Positions 11,546 to 23,599 are shown, counted from the first letter of the stretch. The stretch: DNA of 64,000 bases from Lithobates sylvaticus (GCA_028564925.1 CM053029.1:610861486-610925485), one strand, 5' to 3'. Numbers and translations are program-made. The notes: generated by a model from the letters alone, not told the origin.

Positions 11546-12264
11546 GTGAGATGACGGCCATAGTAACGGCTTTAATTTCTTTACAATTAGTACACCTAGT
11601 ATTAGATGTACAATAATGGTACAGCATAATCCCGGACGAGCCCCCAATTGTTTTGCTTCAGTCTATTGAGGTAAAATTGCATTAAAGCAAGGAAGCCTAA
11701 AACCCCTGTAGTGTTTTTTAATCAACAGGATGCACAGACAACCGTAGGTTAAAGAATTCACCACATCGCCTCCCCGGCATTTAGATCCACTTAAAGGGCC
11801 AGGAGGCGCCGGTAGGTAGGGGTTAAAGCTTCAGTTTGGCTGGAAAATTCCCTACAGCTTTAGTTGCATCACTTTCCTGTAATGACGAATGTCTCGCATT
11901 ATGCAGGCAGCTGGATCCAGGAGAAGTCTTCACTACAGGGATGCCCCGTCCTCTTCCTGGCTCTGAACATCTAGCGACTGCAATAGTGAACAGCTTGAGG
12001 TAGTACATATGGTCTGACAAGGACACCACCCCCTTAATAGAGAAACGTTTGTTATATGCAGTGTAATGACAACTTTTTTTAATGGAAGGGGCAAGTTCAC
12101 ATCAGACCGTCTGTGCTTCTGTTACTCCTGAAACTATTAACCATGGCAGCTCCAGAAGTTCAGAGACTAAGAGGATGGGGCATCCCTGCAATGAAGATTT
12201 CAGGGATCCAGCTGTCTGCACAAACACAAGACCTCCTTCATTACAGGTCATGTCTGTAGCATTA
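11546..12264. other. Intron after the cassette exon
   Basis: No exon or element with clear boundaries was seen. The Rab11-binding-domain exon expected next was searched for by its Leu-Thr-His-Asp-Glu-Leu core and was not found. Confidence 0.5.
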
Positions 12265-12722
12265 AGACCCCTTTCACACTAGCGTTAAAATAAGCACCTG
12301 AAAGAAGCCGCAAATGCAATCCCAATGTGAAAGCCCGAGTGCTTTCACACTGAGCCGCTGCGCTGGCAGGGCGTCGAAGTCCTGCAAGCAGCTTCTTTGC
12401 AGCGGTGAATACACCGCTCCTAAAGCGCCCCCTTCCCATTGAAATCAATGGGAAGCGACTGCAAAACACCTGAAAAGCGCTTTTAACCCTTTATTTGGCC
12501 ACCAGCAGGGGTTAAAAGCACCCCACTAGCGTTCAAAACCCTGGTAAAGCGCTGCTAGTTTAAGCGGCACTTTAGGAACATTTTTTTCGGGCGCTGGCAG
12601 TGTGAAAGGGCTTTTAAAGCACTTGGGCTTTCACATTGGGATTGCAGATGAGGCTTCTTTCAAACGCTTTACAGGCGCTTTTTTTTACCGCTAAAGCGCC
12701 TGAAAAAGTGTGAAAGGGGTCT
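12265..12722. mobile_element. Palindromic MITE (GACCCCTTTCACACT ends)
   Basis: The outer ends GACCCCTTTCACACT and GTGTGAAAGGGGTC are inverted. The interior also pairs (AATCCCAATGTGAAAGCCC versus GGGCTTTCACATTGGGATT). A second copy sits at about 13427-13800. Confidence 0.75.
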
Positions 12723-13381
12723 AAGTGATGCTACTAAAGTAGCAGTGAATTTCCATGGTTGCTGGAAAGTTGAAAAACATGCTTGCTGCTTAATTTCTTG
12801 AGGGTCTCCAGTGATGTCCCTCCCATGAAGTTCTTCACCACTAGGAATCGGCTAGAATTCTCCCTAATATGGACCACATGTCAACTTTCTTTGGGGTGGG
12901 GAGACAAATCTACTGCATTGAAGCCTCACAATTGAGGTCTCCAAAACCAAAAATACCAGTTTTGGAATACTCAAATGTAGTCTCATATTTTAAATTTTGC
13001 CCTCTTTCCATCACCATTTGTCAGCCAAAAATGACTGGCACAGTAAAAATCCCCTTCCTGATTAGAGGTAAAATAGTCTGATTCAGCATACCTGTCCTGT
13101 AATGAGCTCCTCCTGGGGTCAAATGCAAATGTTCTGGTGTGGACCATCCTCCTTTTGAAGGGTAATCTACATTTTTCATTGGCCAGCAATATGGCTGTTT
13201 AAAGGGTTAGTTCACCTTTACCAAAAAAACTCCCTACACAGGTAAGTGGCTTCTGTAGAGCTTTCACGTGGTTGTTAGATGGCCTATAGCAAAGGCATTA
13301 TCCAACTTTGGTCAAAGCTGCAGAGTTTATCAAAAAACATCCCTTACGAGCATAGGCAGTTTGTTGGGTAGAAGTGAGCTA

Positions 13382-14062
13382 ATGCTGGCCATACACTATA
13401 CGAAAAATCGTCTGAAATTCGGTCATTTAGACCCCTTTCACACTGGGGCATTTTTCAGTTCCCTGTAAAGCATCTGAAAAGTCTCATCTGCAATCCCAAT
13501 GTGAAAGCCCGAGTGCTTTCACACTGAGGCGCTGCGCTGGCAGGGCGTTAAAAAAAAAAAAGTCCTGCAGCCTCTTTGCATCGCTTTAGGAGCGGTGAAT
13601 GCACCGCCCCTTCCCATTGAAATCAATGGAACGCGCCTTGGCAGCTGCACTTTGTGGCCACTTTTAACCCTTTATTCAGCCACTAGCGGTTAAAAGCGCT
13701 CCGCTAGCACTCGAAAAACGCTGGTAAAGCACTGCTAGTTTAAGCGGCGCTTTACCAACATTTTTCGGGGGCTGAAAAAGTTTGAAAGGGCTCTTAAACA
13801 GTACATTCGTTTTTCGGCCATGTAATGATCACAAAATCGATAAACTAAGGACAAGTTTGCCAAACGATAAATTGAAAGGTTAATGTGTTTCCCACCTGAA
13901 CTGTCTGCACTAGGGATATGTAAAAAAGCGAACAAAAAATGCATTTGTCCACTGAACGATTTATCGGTCATTACATGATGGCACTATAGTTTGCGCTCAT
14001 GGCCAATATTCGTTTTTCGAAAATGGGTTTGGCCGTTTTGTCGTATAGTGTATGGCCAGAAT
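13382..14062. mobile_element. Nested MITE pair: outer GGCCATACACTATACGA, inner GACCCCTTTCACACT
   Basis: The outer ends are TGGCCATACACTATACGA at 13385 and TCGTATAGTGTATGGCCA near 14058. Inside, 13427-13800 is a second copy of the 12265 family, placed just after the left arm. The interrupted outer element shows that it is older than the inner one. Confidence 0.7.
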
Positions 14063-14239
14063 AACCCTTTAAGTGTTGACAGGACTTTCTGAATGAGCAA
14101 AACTTGAATGGGCCTGGTCTGTGCAGAGATGTTCAGTTATCTCTGATTCTCCTGTATTATGAAGGGTGTATTCTCCCTAAAGGAGCTCTCCTCCTTTTCC
14201 TCCGCTATTATGAAGAGCGTATTGCCTCCTTTTGTAGAA

Positions 14240-16292
14240 GACCACCTTTCCCCTTTCCTTCCTTTCCTCGCTCTCCTCTCGCCTTCATTTCCTTTCCTCT
14301 CGCTCTCCTCCCCTTTCCCCTCGCTCTCCTCCGCCTTCATTTCCTTTCCTTCCCTTTCTTTCCTCTCGCTCTCCTCACTCCTTTCTTTCCTCTCGCTCTC
14401 CTCACTCCTTTCTTTCCTCTCGCTCTCCTCACTCCTTTCTTTCCTCTCGCTCTCCTCACTCCTTTCTTTCCTCTCGCTCTCCTCACTCCTTTCTTTCCTC
14501 TCGCTCTCCTCACTCCTTTCTTTCCTCTCGCTCTCCTCACTCCTTTCTTTCCTCTCGCTCTCCTCACTCCTTTCTTTCCTCTCGCTCTCCTCACTCCTTT
14601 CTTTCCTCTCGCTCTCCTCACTCCTTTCTTTCCTCTCGCTCTCCTCACTCCTTTCTTTCCTCTCGCTCTCCTCACTCCTTTCTTTCCTCTCGCTCTCCTC
14701 ACTCCTTTCTTTCCTCTCGCTCTCCTCACTCCTTTCTTTCCTCTCGCTCTCCTCACTCCTTTCTTTCCTCTCGCTCTCCTCACTCCTTTCTTTCCTCTCG
14801 CTCTCCTCACTCCTTTCTTTCCTCTCGCTCTCCTCACTCCTTTCTTTCCTCTCGCTCTCCTCACTCCTTTCTTTCCTCTCGCTCTCCTCACTCCTTTCTT
14901 TCCTCTCGCTCTCCTCACTCCTTTCTTTCCTCTCGCTCTCCTCACTCCTTTCTTTCCTCTCGCTCACCTCACTCCTTTCTTTCCTCTCGCTCTCCTCACT
15001 CCTTTCTTTCCTCTCGCTCTCCTCACTCCTTTCTTTCCTCTCGCTCTCCTCACTCCTTTCTTTCCTCTCGCTCTCCTCACTCCTTTCTTTCCTCTCGCTC
15101 TCCTCACTCCTTTCTTTCCTCTCGCTCTCCTCACTCCTTTCTTTCCTCTCGCTCTCCTCACACCTTTCTTTCCTCTCGCTCTCCTCACTCCTTTCTTTCC
15201 TCTCGCTCTCCTCACTCCTTTCTTTCCTCTCGCTCTCCTCACTCCTTTCTTTCCTCTCGCTCTCCTCACTCCTTTCTTTCCTCTCGCTCTCCTCACTCCT
15301 TTCTTTCCTCTCGCTCTCCTCACTCCTTTCTTTCCTCTCGCTCTCCTCACTCCTTTCTTTCCTCTCGCTCTCCTCACTCCTTTCTTTCCTCTCGCTCTCC
15401 TCACTCCTTTCTTTCCTCTCGCTCTCCTCACTCCTTTCTTTCCTCTCGCTCTCCTCACTCCTTTCTTTCCTCTCTCTCTCCTCACTCCTTTCTTTCCTCT
15501 CGCTCTCCTCACTCCTTTCTTTCCTCTCGCTCTCCTCACTCCTTTCTTTCCTCTCGCTCTCCTCACTCCTTTCTTTCCTCTCGCTCTCCTCACTCCTTTC
15601 TTTCCTCTCGCTCTCCTCACTCCTTTCTTTCCTCTCGCTCTCCTCACTCCTTTCTTTCCTCTCGCTCTCCTCACTCCTTTCTTTCCTCTCGCTCTCCTCA
15701 CTCCTTTCTTTCCTCTCGCTCTCCTCACTCCTTTCTTTCCTCTCGCTCTCCTCACTCTTTCCTCTCGCTCTCCTCACTCCTTTCTTTCCTCTCGCTCTCC
15801 ACACTCCTTTCTTTCCTCTCGCTCGCCTCACTCCTTTCTTTCCTCTCTTCTCCTCACTCCTTTCTTTCCTCTCGCTCTCCTCACTCCTTCCTTTCCTCTC
15901 GCTCTCCTCACTCCTCCCTTTCCTCTCGCTCTCCTCACTCCTCCCTTTCCTCTCGCTCTCCTCACTCCTCCCTTTCCTCTCGCTCTCCTCACTCCTCACT
16001 TTCCTCTCGCTCTCCTCACTCCTCCCTTTCCTCTCGCTCTCCTCACTCCTCCCTTTCCTCTCGCTCTCCTCACTCCTCTCTTTCCTCTCGCTCTCCTCAC
16101 TCCTTTCTTTCCTCTCGCTCTCCTCACTCCTCCCTTTCCTCTCTCTCTCCTCACTCCTCCCTTTCCTCTCGCTCTCCTCACTCCTCCCTTTCCTCTCGCT
16201 CTCCTCACTCCTCCCTTTCCTCTCGCTCTCCTCACTCCTCCCTTTCCTCACTCCTCCCTTTCCTCTCGCTCTCCTCACTCCTCCTCCTTTCA
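14240..16292. repeat. 27-bp polypyrimidine minisatellite, about 70 copies
   Basis: The unit CTTTCTTTCCTCTCGCTCTC plus CTCACTC (27 bp) repeats from about 14355 with near-perfect identity to about 15750. A short unit of 21 bp breaks the array there, and the remaining copies are more diverse (CTCCCTTTCC variants). The flank 14240-14355 is irregular CT-rich seed sequence. Since 27 is a multiple of 3, frames on both strands stay open for over 700 codons. These translate to 9-residue repeats and are not genes. Confidence 0.97.
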
Positions 16293-17050
16293 TCCCCCAT
16301 GTTAATGAATTATGTAAGTTGAATCACATGGCTGTCTTATGTTTAAGAAATCTTTTGGTGCTGCTTTCATCATCTAATCGCTACATTTAATTAATTTTTG
16401 TAATTTCCTGTAATTAATTTATACATGGAATCCTAATCTCCTGATAAAGGAGTCTAATAATGAGCATGAGGTGTGAGTGTGATTAATAACTGGAGGACGT
16501 TGTTTACAATAACCCGTCTTCAACTTGAATATTCAAAAATCTTTTTGGCGTTACCTGTATGAAGATGCACAGGTGTTCCTGCATCCCTTGCAGGTAGTCC
16601 TTTTGATATCAGTTGGGTGGCGGTGACCACATGAACGCAGCCGCTGCTCCCGATTTGACATCTGTGTGGGTGCATGGCCTCGAACGCACACTTGTCTGTG
16701 GCCATTCACCCGCTTGGGAGTCCTAACTGACATGAATGGGATTGCCGTTCATGAAAGTGCATCTCCACGCAGGTAAACATGGCCTTCACCCAGTGTGCGC
16801 TGCAGTACACCACCTGTGTGAGCGCGAGGCCTAAAAGGTGGACTTGGCAGTGAGTTGGTTTCAGCAACAGGAACCTTCCCAGATCCACGGCTCCACTCCA
16901 GACTTGTTCCTTTCAACCCACGCAGATGATCCAGCGGCTAGTTATCTCAGCCACTCTACACTCTGTCCAAAGTAGATATAAGCCGCACTCCAAAACTTGG
17001 CCGCTCTTTCTATATCGTGTCAAGAGGAAAACTGCACATGTTAAAGTGGT
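16293..17050. other. Probable intron or intergenic DNA, nothing recognised
   Basis: Low repeat character and no exon-like frame with vertebrate similarity. Several short open frames exist but none shows a recognisable domain. Confidence 0.4.
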
Positions 17051-17059
17051 GTTGTCCAG

Positions 17060-17418
17060 AGTGAGGGGTGTGGCTCTGCAATGGCGGAGTAGAGGGAGAG
17101 TGAGAGCGTGCCGTGCACCCACCGCTCCCTCCAGCTGAAGGAAGGCTGCATTTTAACTTCCCTATGGACTAATTGAGCAGAAATCACCGGTGCTGGAGAT
17201 ACCACGAACCACGAAGAAGTCTCAGACTGGCCGCCCTGCCAATAAGGGGATGAGTATTGAGAAGAAGAGGAACTTACAAAGAGCCCCGGCGCAGCAGGAG
17301 ATCAAGAGCTATTTCACCCGGGCGGCGATAGCACGAGCGACGGCATCCGAGCTCAGGGGGCCGGCGTGTGTGGAGACACCACGGGCGGCCCCGCGTTTGA
17401 GCCTGCCGCCTTCTCTGA
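17060..17418 (+). pseudogene. Possible 5' end of an L1-type LINE (start of ORF1), cut by the gap
   Basis: A GC-rich leader with a TGGCGGAGTAG-like motif precedes an open frame from 17250 (ATGAGTATTGAGAAG), read as MSIEKKRNLQRAPAQQEIKS and on to the gap. The basic, Gln/Lys-rich N-terminus ending in a 'KSYF'-like motif recalls ORF1 proteins of vertebrate L1/Tx1-like LINEs. The assembly gap removes the rest, so this is only a suggestion. It might instead be unrelated unique sequence. Confidence 0.35.
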
Positions 17419-17918
17419 NNNNNNNNNNNNNNNNNNNNNNNNNNNNNNNNNNNNNNNNNNNNNNNNNNNNNNNNNNNNNNNNNNNNNNNNNNNNNNNNNN
17501 NNNNNNNNNNNNNNNNNNNNNNNNNNNNNNNNNNNNNNNNNNNNNNNNNNNNNNNNNNNNNNNNNNNNNNNNNNNNNNNNNNNNNNNNNNNNNNNNNNNN
17601 NNNNNNNNNNNNNNNNNNNNNNNNNNNNNNNNNNNNNNNNNNNNNNNNNNNNNNNNNNNNNNNNNNNNNNNNNNNNNNNNNNNNNNNNNNNNNNNNNNNN
17701 NNNNNNNNNNNNNNNNNNNNNNNNNNNNNNNNNNNNNNNNNNNNNNNNNNNNNNNNNNNNNNNNNNNNNNNNNNNNNNNNNNNNNNNNNNNNNNNNNNNN
17801 NNNNNNNNNNNNNNNNNNNNNNNNNNNNNNNNNNNNNNNNNNNNNNNNNNNNNNNNNNNNNNNNNNNNNNNNNNNNNNNNNNNNNNNNNNNNNNNNNNNN
17901 NNNNNNNNNNNNNNNNNN
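17419..17918. other. Assembly gap, 500 N
   Basis: Exactly 500 unknown bases, probably a placeholder length. Open frames across it are artefacts. Confidence 1.
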
Positions 17919-18189
17919 GCATCTCACAGACCTATCAGTGACTGCTTCCTGTTCTCTGTATGTACAGCAAAGAGTAGGGATGAGCCCAACTGCCCCGGGA
18001 TTTGGGACGTCAGGAACTGGACAGGTTTTGGGAACCTCAAAGAACTTTGGATGCCAAACTTGAACCCCGTTTCTGAGCAAATCGGGGTTAAATGGGCGGG
18101 GTGGGCACTGGCCAGGGGAACATGTACCCATGCAAAATAAATAAATAATAAATAAATGTTTTAATTATATTTGGTTGGGATTTTTTTTT

Positions 18190-18348
18190 TTAACCACTTA
18201 AGCCCCTGACCATTTGGCTGGCCAAAGACCAGAGCGCGTTTTGCGATTCGGCACTGACAATTGCGCGGTCGTGCGACGTGGCTCCCAAACAAAATTGACG
18301 TCCCTTTTCCCCCACAAGAGAGCTTTCTTTTGGTGGTATTTGATCACA
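18190..18348 (-). mobile_element. TTAA-B MITE, truncated copy
   Basis: It starts TTAACCACTTAAGCCCCTGACC and follows the family to the TTTGGTGGTATTTGATCA segment. It then stops abruptly and unrelated sequence follows. Confidence 0.85.
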
Positions 18349-18870
18349 GTTTACTGTGCTTCAGTGATGAAGGGACACAGGAGTGATTGGTACTAACCTT
18401 TCACTGTGTTCATTCAGGACAGGAAGGGACCAATAAATGACGTTCCCCTGTGTGACCACAGCAGCTGCCATCGGGAGAGGAGGGAAGCCACAGTGCTGCG
18501 GGGGGAAAGGGGCACACGGGTGGCCCAGACAGCAGATAAAAGGGGCGCATGTGCAAGAACCAATCCCCTTGCAGTGCAGCCAGAAGGGGGGTGAGGAGGA
18601 GAGGCTGGCAGCGCTGCAGTGGGAGACAAAAGAGAATCGGTATCTGCAATAAGACAGTGCCTCTTTTGAACTGATGGGACCTGGGCCCAGTACAGGGGGG
18701 TCTGGTGTACTGCTTTATCAGCGGCCCTGCCTGCACGACACACCATTTTCAAATAGTGACAGCGGGTGCGGGGAAAAGATCCCAGACCCGCTGTCACAGG
18801 GAGGCAGGGCAGCAGGGGAAGAGCTGCAGATGCTGGAACGCGTAACATGTTCCAAAAGTGAACCTTTCCT
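18349..18870. other. GC-rich non-coding stretch, possibly a dispersed repeat
   Basis: Bases 18720-18870 partly mirror 18630-18740 (CAGCGGGTGCGGGG / CCCGCTGTCAC), a weak inverted repeat. No coding similarity was seen. Confidence 0.35.
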
Positions 18871-19844
18871 TTAACCACTTCCCTACCCGCCCATAGTCAT
18901 ATGACGCTCACAAGGTGGATCTCCCATCCTGGGTGGGCGTCATATGACGTCCTCCCATTCCTGGCCGCCTAGGGGGCACGCGCGGCGTAGCTCGGGACAC
19001 GGTGCACGTGCCCGGCGGCCGCAATGTCCGCCGGGCACCCGCGATTGCCCGTTAAAACAGCGGGACCGTGGAGCTGTGTGTGTAAACACACAGCTCCTCG
19101 TCCTGTCAGTGCAGAGGAGACCGATCATGTGATCCCAGTACAGAGGAACACCGATCGGTCTCCTCCCCTTGTGAGTCCCCTCCCCCCACAGTTAGAATCA
19201 CTACCTTAGGGAACATATTAACCCCCTGCAGCGCCCCCCTAGTGTTAACCCTTTCCCTGCCAGTCACATTTACACAGTAATCACTGCAATTTTATAGCAA
19301 CGATCGCTGTGTAAATGTGAATGGTCCCAAAAATATGTCAAATGTCCGAAGTGTCCGCCGCAATGTCGCAGTCACGAAAAAAAATCGCAGATCGCCGCCA
19401 TTACTAGTAAAAAAAAAAAATGCAATAAATATATCCCCTATTTTGTAGACGCTATAACTTTTGCGCAAACCGATCAATATACGCTTATTGCGATTTTTTT
19501 TTACCAAAAATATGTAGAAGAATACGTATTGGTCTAAACTGAGTAAAAAAATCATATTTTTTTTTTAAAAAAAGGGATATTTATTATAGCAAAAAGTAAA
19601 AAATATTGTGTTTTTTTTCAAAATTGTCGCTCTTCTTTTGTTTATAGCGCAAAAAATAAAAACCGCAGAGGTGATCAAATACCACCAAAAGAAAGCTCTA
19701 TTTGTGGGGAAAAAAGGACGTCAATTTTGTTTGGGTGTAGCGTCGCACGACCGCGCAATTGTTAGTTAAAGCGACGCAGTGCCGAATCGCAAAAAGTGCT
19801 CTGGTAAGGAAGGGGGTAAAATCGCCTGGTGCTGAAGTGGTTAA
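18871..19844 (+). mobile_element. TTAA-B MITE, near-complete copy
   Basis: TTAA occurs at 18871-18874 and 19841-19844. The ends are CCACTTCCCTACCCGCCC and CTGGTGCTGAAGTGG. The interior follows the family (ATCGCCGCCATTACTAGTAA, AACTTTTGCGCAAACC, CACCAAAAGAAAGCTC, GACGTCAATTTTGTTTGGG). It starts with a subfamily-specific 'GTCATATGACG' segment. It has no coding potential. Confidence 0.9.
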
Positions 19845-20636
19845 AGCACTAAAATTCATGTTATTTGCCATAAGAAGTTGGCAAGGAAAATTGGTTTTAA
19901 GTGGTTTTAAATTGCCAGAAAATTACAGTCCGCTTTCTTCTGTCAAAAGAAGGACATGCAGATCCCTCCAAAAAAACTTTCAGAAAACTCCAACTGCTTA
20001 GTTCCTAGTTTCTTTCAATGTCCATTATGGGGACGTTGGCACACTACTACCCGCGTACTCTCAGTGCCACCCTGTGAAAGTACACATTCAATCCAATCAT
20101 TTCTTTCAACTTTCAGAAAAGGTCAGAAGGAAAGTGTAATTTGCAGGCAATTTTTAAAACCATTTTCCTTGTCAGCTTAAAAAAAAAGCAGACAATTAAA
20201 TTTTCTTTTTTTTTTTTAAATGTCGCTTCTGCTATAGAAAGAATGAAAAAATAAATAGATCCTTGTATGGCTTTTTAGGGGATAGTCTATGCAAAAAAAA
20301 AAAGTGTGAGGTTCCCTTTGGGAACCCATACCAGACCCTCTGATAGACCCCCCTTGCAAAGTACCTTGCCGCCATGCCAATTATTAAATAAAAGAAAAAT
20401 CCCTCATTGTAAATTCATTATCAATTGCATTGCCCACTGCCTGTTGACTCTTCAAAATTAAAAACCCATCCCATACGGCACACACAACCAATCCTGATGG
20501 TATTGCTCACCGGATGGGAGCACCCTGAGCTGTCATCAGCTTGAGGGAGAGCCTCGGAAATACTCGCAGACATCTCGGCTGAACTCGGAAACCCTCGGAA
20601 AGATTTGGAAACACTTGGGAACAGAGTATTTCCGAG
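19845..20636. other. Non-coding DNA with CTCGGAAA-type repeats next to the hAT copy
   Basis: From about 20545 to 20636 the motif CTCGGAAA/TTCCGAG recurs, and it resumes at 22281-22325. The hAT copy therefore split an older short-period repeat. The rest shows no gene. Confidence 0.5.
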
Positions 20637-20877
20637 TAGACATGTGCGATTAGTTTCGTACGAATTCGTAATTCGTACAAATTTTTTCGAATACGAATTC
20701 CGTACGGAATACGAAATTCCGTTTACGAATTTCGTCGCCAAATTATTTGAATCCGACTATCAAATATCGAATTTCAACTCGTCCGGCATCTTCTTCCATG
20801 GCGTTGGCGTCTCTTCTTGGGCCGCTCCTCCCAATGGGAGGCTCCCGCTGTGTTAGGCTTCGCTGCGTCTGACAGGT

Positions 20878-21007
20878 CTTTTATAATGGAGGGCACCTGG
20901 TGACCCCGCCCCCCTCTGACGCACGGGGATGTCATGGGGACTACCCTATGGCTTTCCCCATGATGTCAGAGAGGGGCGGGGTCACCAGGTGCCCTCCGTT
21001 ATAAAAG
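20878..21007. promoter_or_regulatory. Predicted divergent promoter in TAG-hAT copy 1
   Basis: The axis region holds CCCCGCCCC and GGGGCGGGG boxes. TTATAAAAG sits at 20999-21007 on the plus strand and in inverted form at 20878-20886 on the minus strand. The two TATA boxes face away from each other. The symmetry follows from the palindrome; promoter activity is inference. Confidence 0.45.
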
Positions 21008-21092
21008 ACCTGTCAGACGCAGCGAAGCCTCACACAGCGGGAGCCTCCCATTGCATGGAGCGGCCCGACACAGAAGAACAGACGCCGACGCC

Positions 21093-21209
21093 ATGGAAGA
21101 AGATGCCGGACGAGAAGGACAAGAAGACCGGAGCAAGAAGAAGTGGATTGGAGGAAGAAGAAGATGGCAGAAGATGACGGAAGGAGAAGATGAAGAAACC
21201 GAAGGATGA
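21093..21209 (+). CDS. Small open frame downstream of the hAT-borne TATA box
   Basis: A 38-codon frame starts in a GCCATGG context about 90 bases after the TATA box and begins MEEDAGREGQEDRSKKK. It is very rich in Glu, Lys, Arg and Gly. The same start and first eight residues occur on both strands of TAG-hAT copy 2. There is no known domain. The purine-rich sequence could stay open by chance, and this copy has an AATATA instead of AATAAA downstream. Treated as a candidate only; the cassette may make a non-coding RNA instead. Confidence 0.25.
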   Translation: MEEDAGREGQEDRSKKKWIGGRRRWQKMTEGEDEETEG

Positions 21210-22489
21210 AGAAAGAAGAAAGAAGATTTTAATATAGGAATTGTCAAAGACCGTCTCCTGTCATTTTTAAAATTTTTTACACTTTTTTGGTGAAATGGTA
21301 GGGGTACTTTTGTACCCCCTTACCATTTTACACAGGGGGGGGGCGGGATCTGGGGGTCCCCTTGTTTAAAGGGGGCTTCCAGATTCCGATAAGCCCCCCA
21401 CCCGCAGACCCCCACAACCAATGGCCAGGGTTGTGGGGATGAGGCCCTTGTCCTCATTAACATGGGGACAAGGTGCTTTGGGGGGGACCCCAAAGCACCC
21501 TCCCAATGTTGAGGGCATGTGGCCTGGTACGGTTCAGGAGGGGGGGGCGCTCTCGTCCCCCTCTTTTCCTGCGGCCTACCAGGTTGCGTGCTCGGATAAA
21601 GGGTCTGTTATGGATTTTGAGGGGGACCCCACGCCATTTTTTTTTTTTTGGCTGGGGTTCCCCTTAAAATCCATCCCAGACCTGAAGGGCCTGGTATGGA
21701 TATTTAGGGGGGACCCCCACGTAATTTTTTTTTTTAATTTGAAGTGGGGTTCCCCTTAATATCCATAGCAGACCTGAAGGGCCTGGTTATTGAATTTGGG
21801 GGGATCCCCACGCTCTTTCTTTTTATCAGTGACTTTCAATGAATGACTGTTCTCTGTGTTACGGAGCCGACAATTCATTAGCCGCGAGTGATTTTAAATA
21901 GCTTTTTTTTCTACAAAAATGACACTTTGTGCAGGAACAGTTCTCTATATTAGATATACTGAATCTCAAATTCATTCGAAGCATTCGTTATATCCGCTAT
22001 AAAAAATTTTTTCGTAGTATTTGAAATTTGATATTTGGTAGTTGGATTCGAATTGTTCTATGTGTTACGGGAACCGGTAATTCATTAGCAGCGAGTGATT
22101 ATTAACGTTTCGTAGCGATTCGTAACGATTCGTAACGATTCAAAAAAATGTTAACGATTCGTACGAAATTCGGATTTTGTACGAATTCGAACGGAATTCG
22201 TACACGAATTACGTTTTTTTTTTTTTACGAAACGAAACGGAACGAAACAAAAACAAATTTTTTGACGGTTCCCATGTCTATTTCCGAGTGTTCCTGAGTA
22301 TTTCCGAGTATTTCCGAACTGAGTGTTACTGGCGCCCCCCGCACCTCTGGCCAAATGCGGTACTGCACACCACATTAGCTTGAATTCTGCTCATTTTGCG
22401 AGACAACACTCGCAAACCGAGTCAGGATTTAAAAAATAAATAAATTGCTCGTCTTTCAAAACGCTCGTTAACCGCGTTACTCGTTAACC

Positions 22490-22990
22490 AAAGTTCCACT
22501 GTATTGTTAATAAAATATTCCGCGCAAATTGCGCGGTTGTGCGGCGATGTAGCCAAATAAAAATCACCTCTGAGGTTTTTATTTATTTGCGCTATAAACA
22601 AAAAAAAGAGCGTAAAAAAATAAAAAACCCTCATTTTTTACTTTCTGCTATAAAACATTTCCAAAAAAAAAGGAAAAAAACGAATTTCTTCATCAGTTTA
22701 GGCCAATATATATTCTGCTACATATTTTTGGTAAAAAAAATCCCAATAAGTATATATTGATTGGTTTGCGCAAAAGTTATCGCATCTATAAAATAGGGGA
22801 TAGTTTTATGCCATTTTTTTATTATTATTTTATTTTTATTTATTTTTTACAAGTAGTCAGCGTTTTTTTTTTTTTTGCGGGACTGCGACATTGCGGCGGA
22901 CAGATCGGACACCTAACTGACATTTTTGACACTTTTTTGGGAACCAGTGACATTACTACAATTATCAGTGCTGAAAATATGCACCGTTAT
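22490..22990 (-). mobile_element. TTAA-B MITE, fragment
   Basis: The interior of the family is recognisable (GAGGTTTTTATTTATTTGCGC, GGTTTGCGCAAAAGTTATCG, GCGACATTGCGGCGGACA). Neither end is clear, so it is an old, degraded copy. Confidence 0.75.
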
Positions 22991-23304
22991 TGTATACCTC
23001 CCAACATTTTGAGATGGGAGTTAGGGACACCTACTAGTAAATGTATGTAGGCATAGGACACGCCCCCTGTCACACCCCTTAAAGGAGAATTAACCAAAAA
23101 AAAGGTTAATTAAATCCACAAGTGCTTTTTTTTACCACTACTATTCCTTTATATTGGCTTTTAAAAATTTACAAATGCAGCAATTTAGAAATTGGATGAA
23201 AGGTTTAGTGCTGAGAAACTCTTTTTGAAGGATAAAAAGTGCATTTTATATACAACTATAAAGACCAGACCAGAATGAGGGACAAATGAGGGGGAAAGAG
23301 AGGC

Positions 23305-23466
23305 ATTGCTCCAAATCAGGGACAGCCCCTCGAAATCAGGGACAGTCCCTCGAAATCAGGGACAGCCCCTCGAAATCAGAGACAGTCCCTCAAAATCAGA
23401 GACAGTCCCTCAAAATCAGGGACAGCCCCTCGAAATCAGAGACAGTCCCTCGAAATCAAGGACAGT
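23305..23466 (+). repeat. 20-bp tandem repeat, about 8 copies
   Basis: The unit is AAATCAGGGACAGTCCCTCG with few variants. Each unit contains GGGACAGTCCC, a short palindrome. It lies in otherwise non-coding DNA (22991-23600). Confidence 0.9.
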
Positions 23467-23599
23467 TGGGAGCATTTGTCAAACATTTGACAAACTTCTA
23501 CTAACACTAAATTAGCAGAAGGAGCCCAAAGGGTGGCGCTAAAGAGCTAAAAAAAACACGTAGTACGTCACTACGTTCGCAATTGTTGGCCAACAATTG

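Larger units (their letters stand above)
20637..22280 (+). mobile_element. TAG-hAT copy 1 carrying the palindromic promoter cassette
   Basis: It is flanked by perfect 8-bp duplications TTTCCGAG (20629-20636 and 22281-22288). The ends are TAGACATGTGCG and CCCATGTCTA. The outer parts are rich in TTCGTACGAATT words. The centre (about 20780-21100) is an inverted repeat with axis near 20940; the right arm is longer than the left. No transposase is encoded, so it moves, if at all, using an enzyme supplied elsewhere. Confidence 0.93.

Noticed and set aside
14104-16390. Open frames of over 700 codons on both strands (Phe/Pro/Leu- and Arg/Glu/Ser-rich)
   Set aside because: They are translations of a 27-bp tandem repeat. 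The unit is a multiple of three without stops, so several frames stay open. No gene signals.
17190-18140. Open frames spanning the N blocks (also at 43752-44544)
   Set aside because: Unknown bases were read as coding. Only the bases outside the gaps can be judged.
23305-23466. CRISPR-like array
   Set aside because: The 20-bp units are directly adjacent with no unique spacers, and the DNA is eukaryotic.
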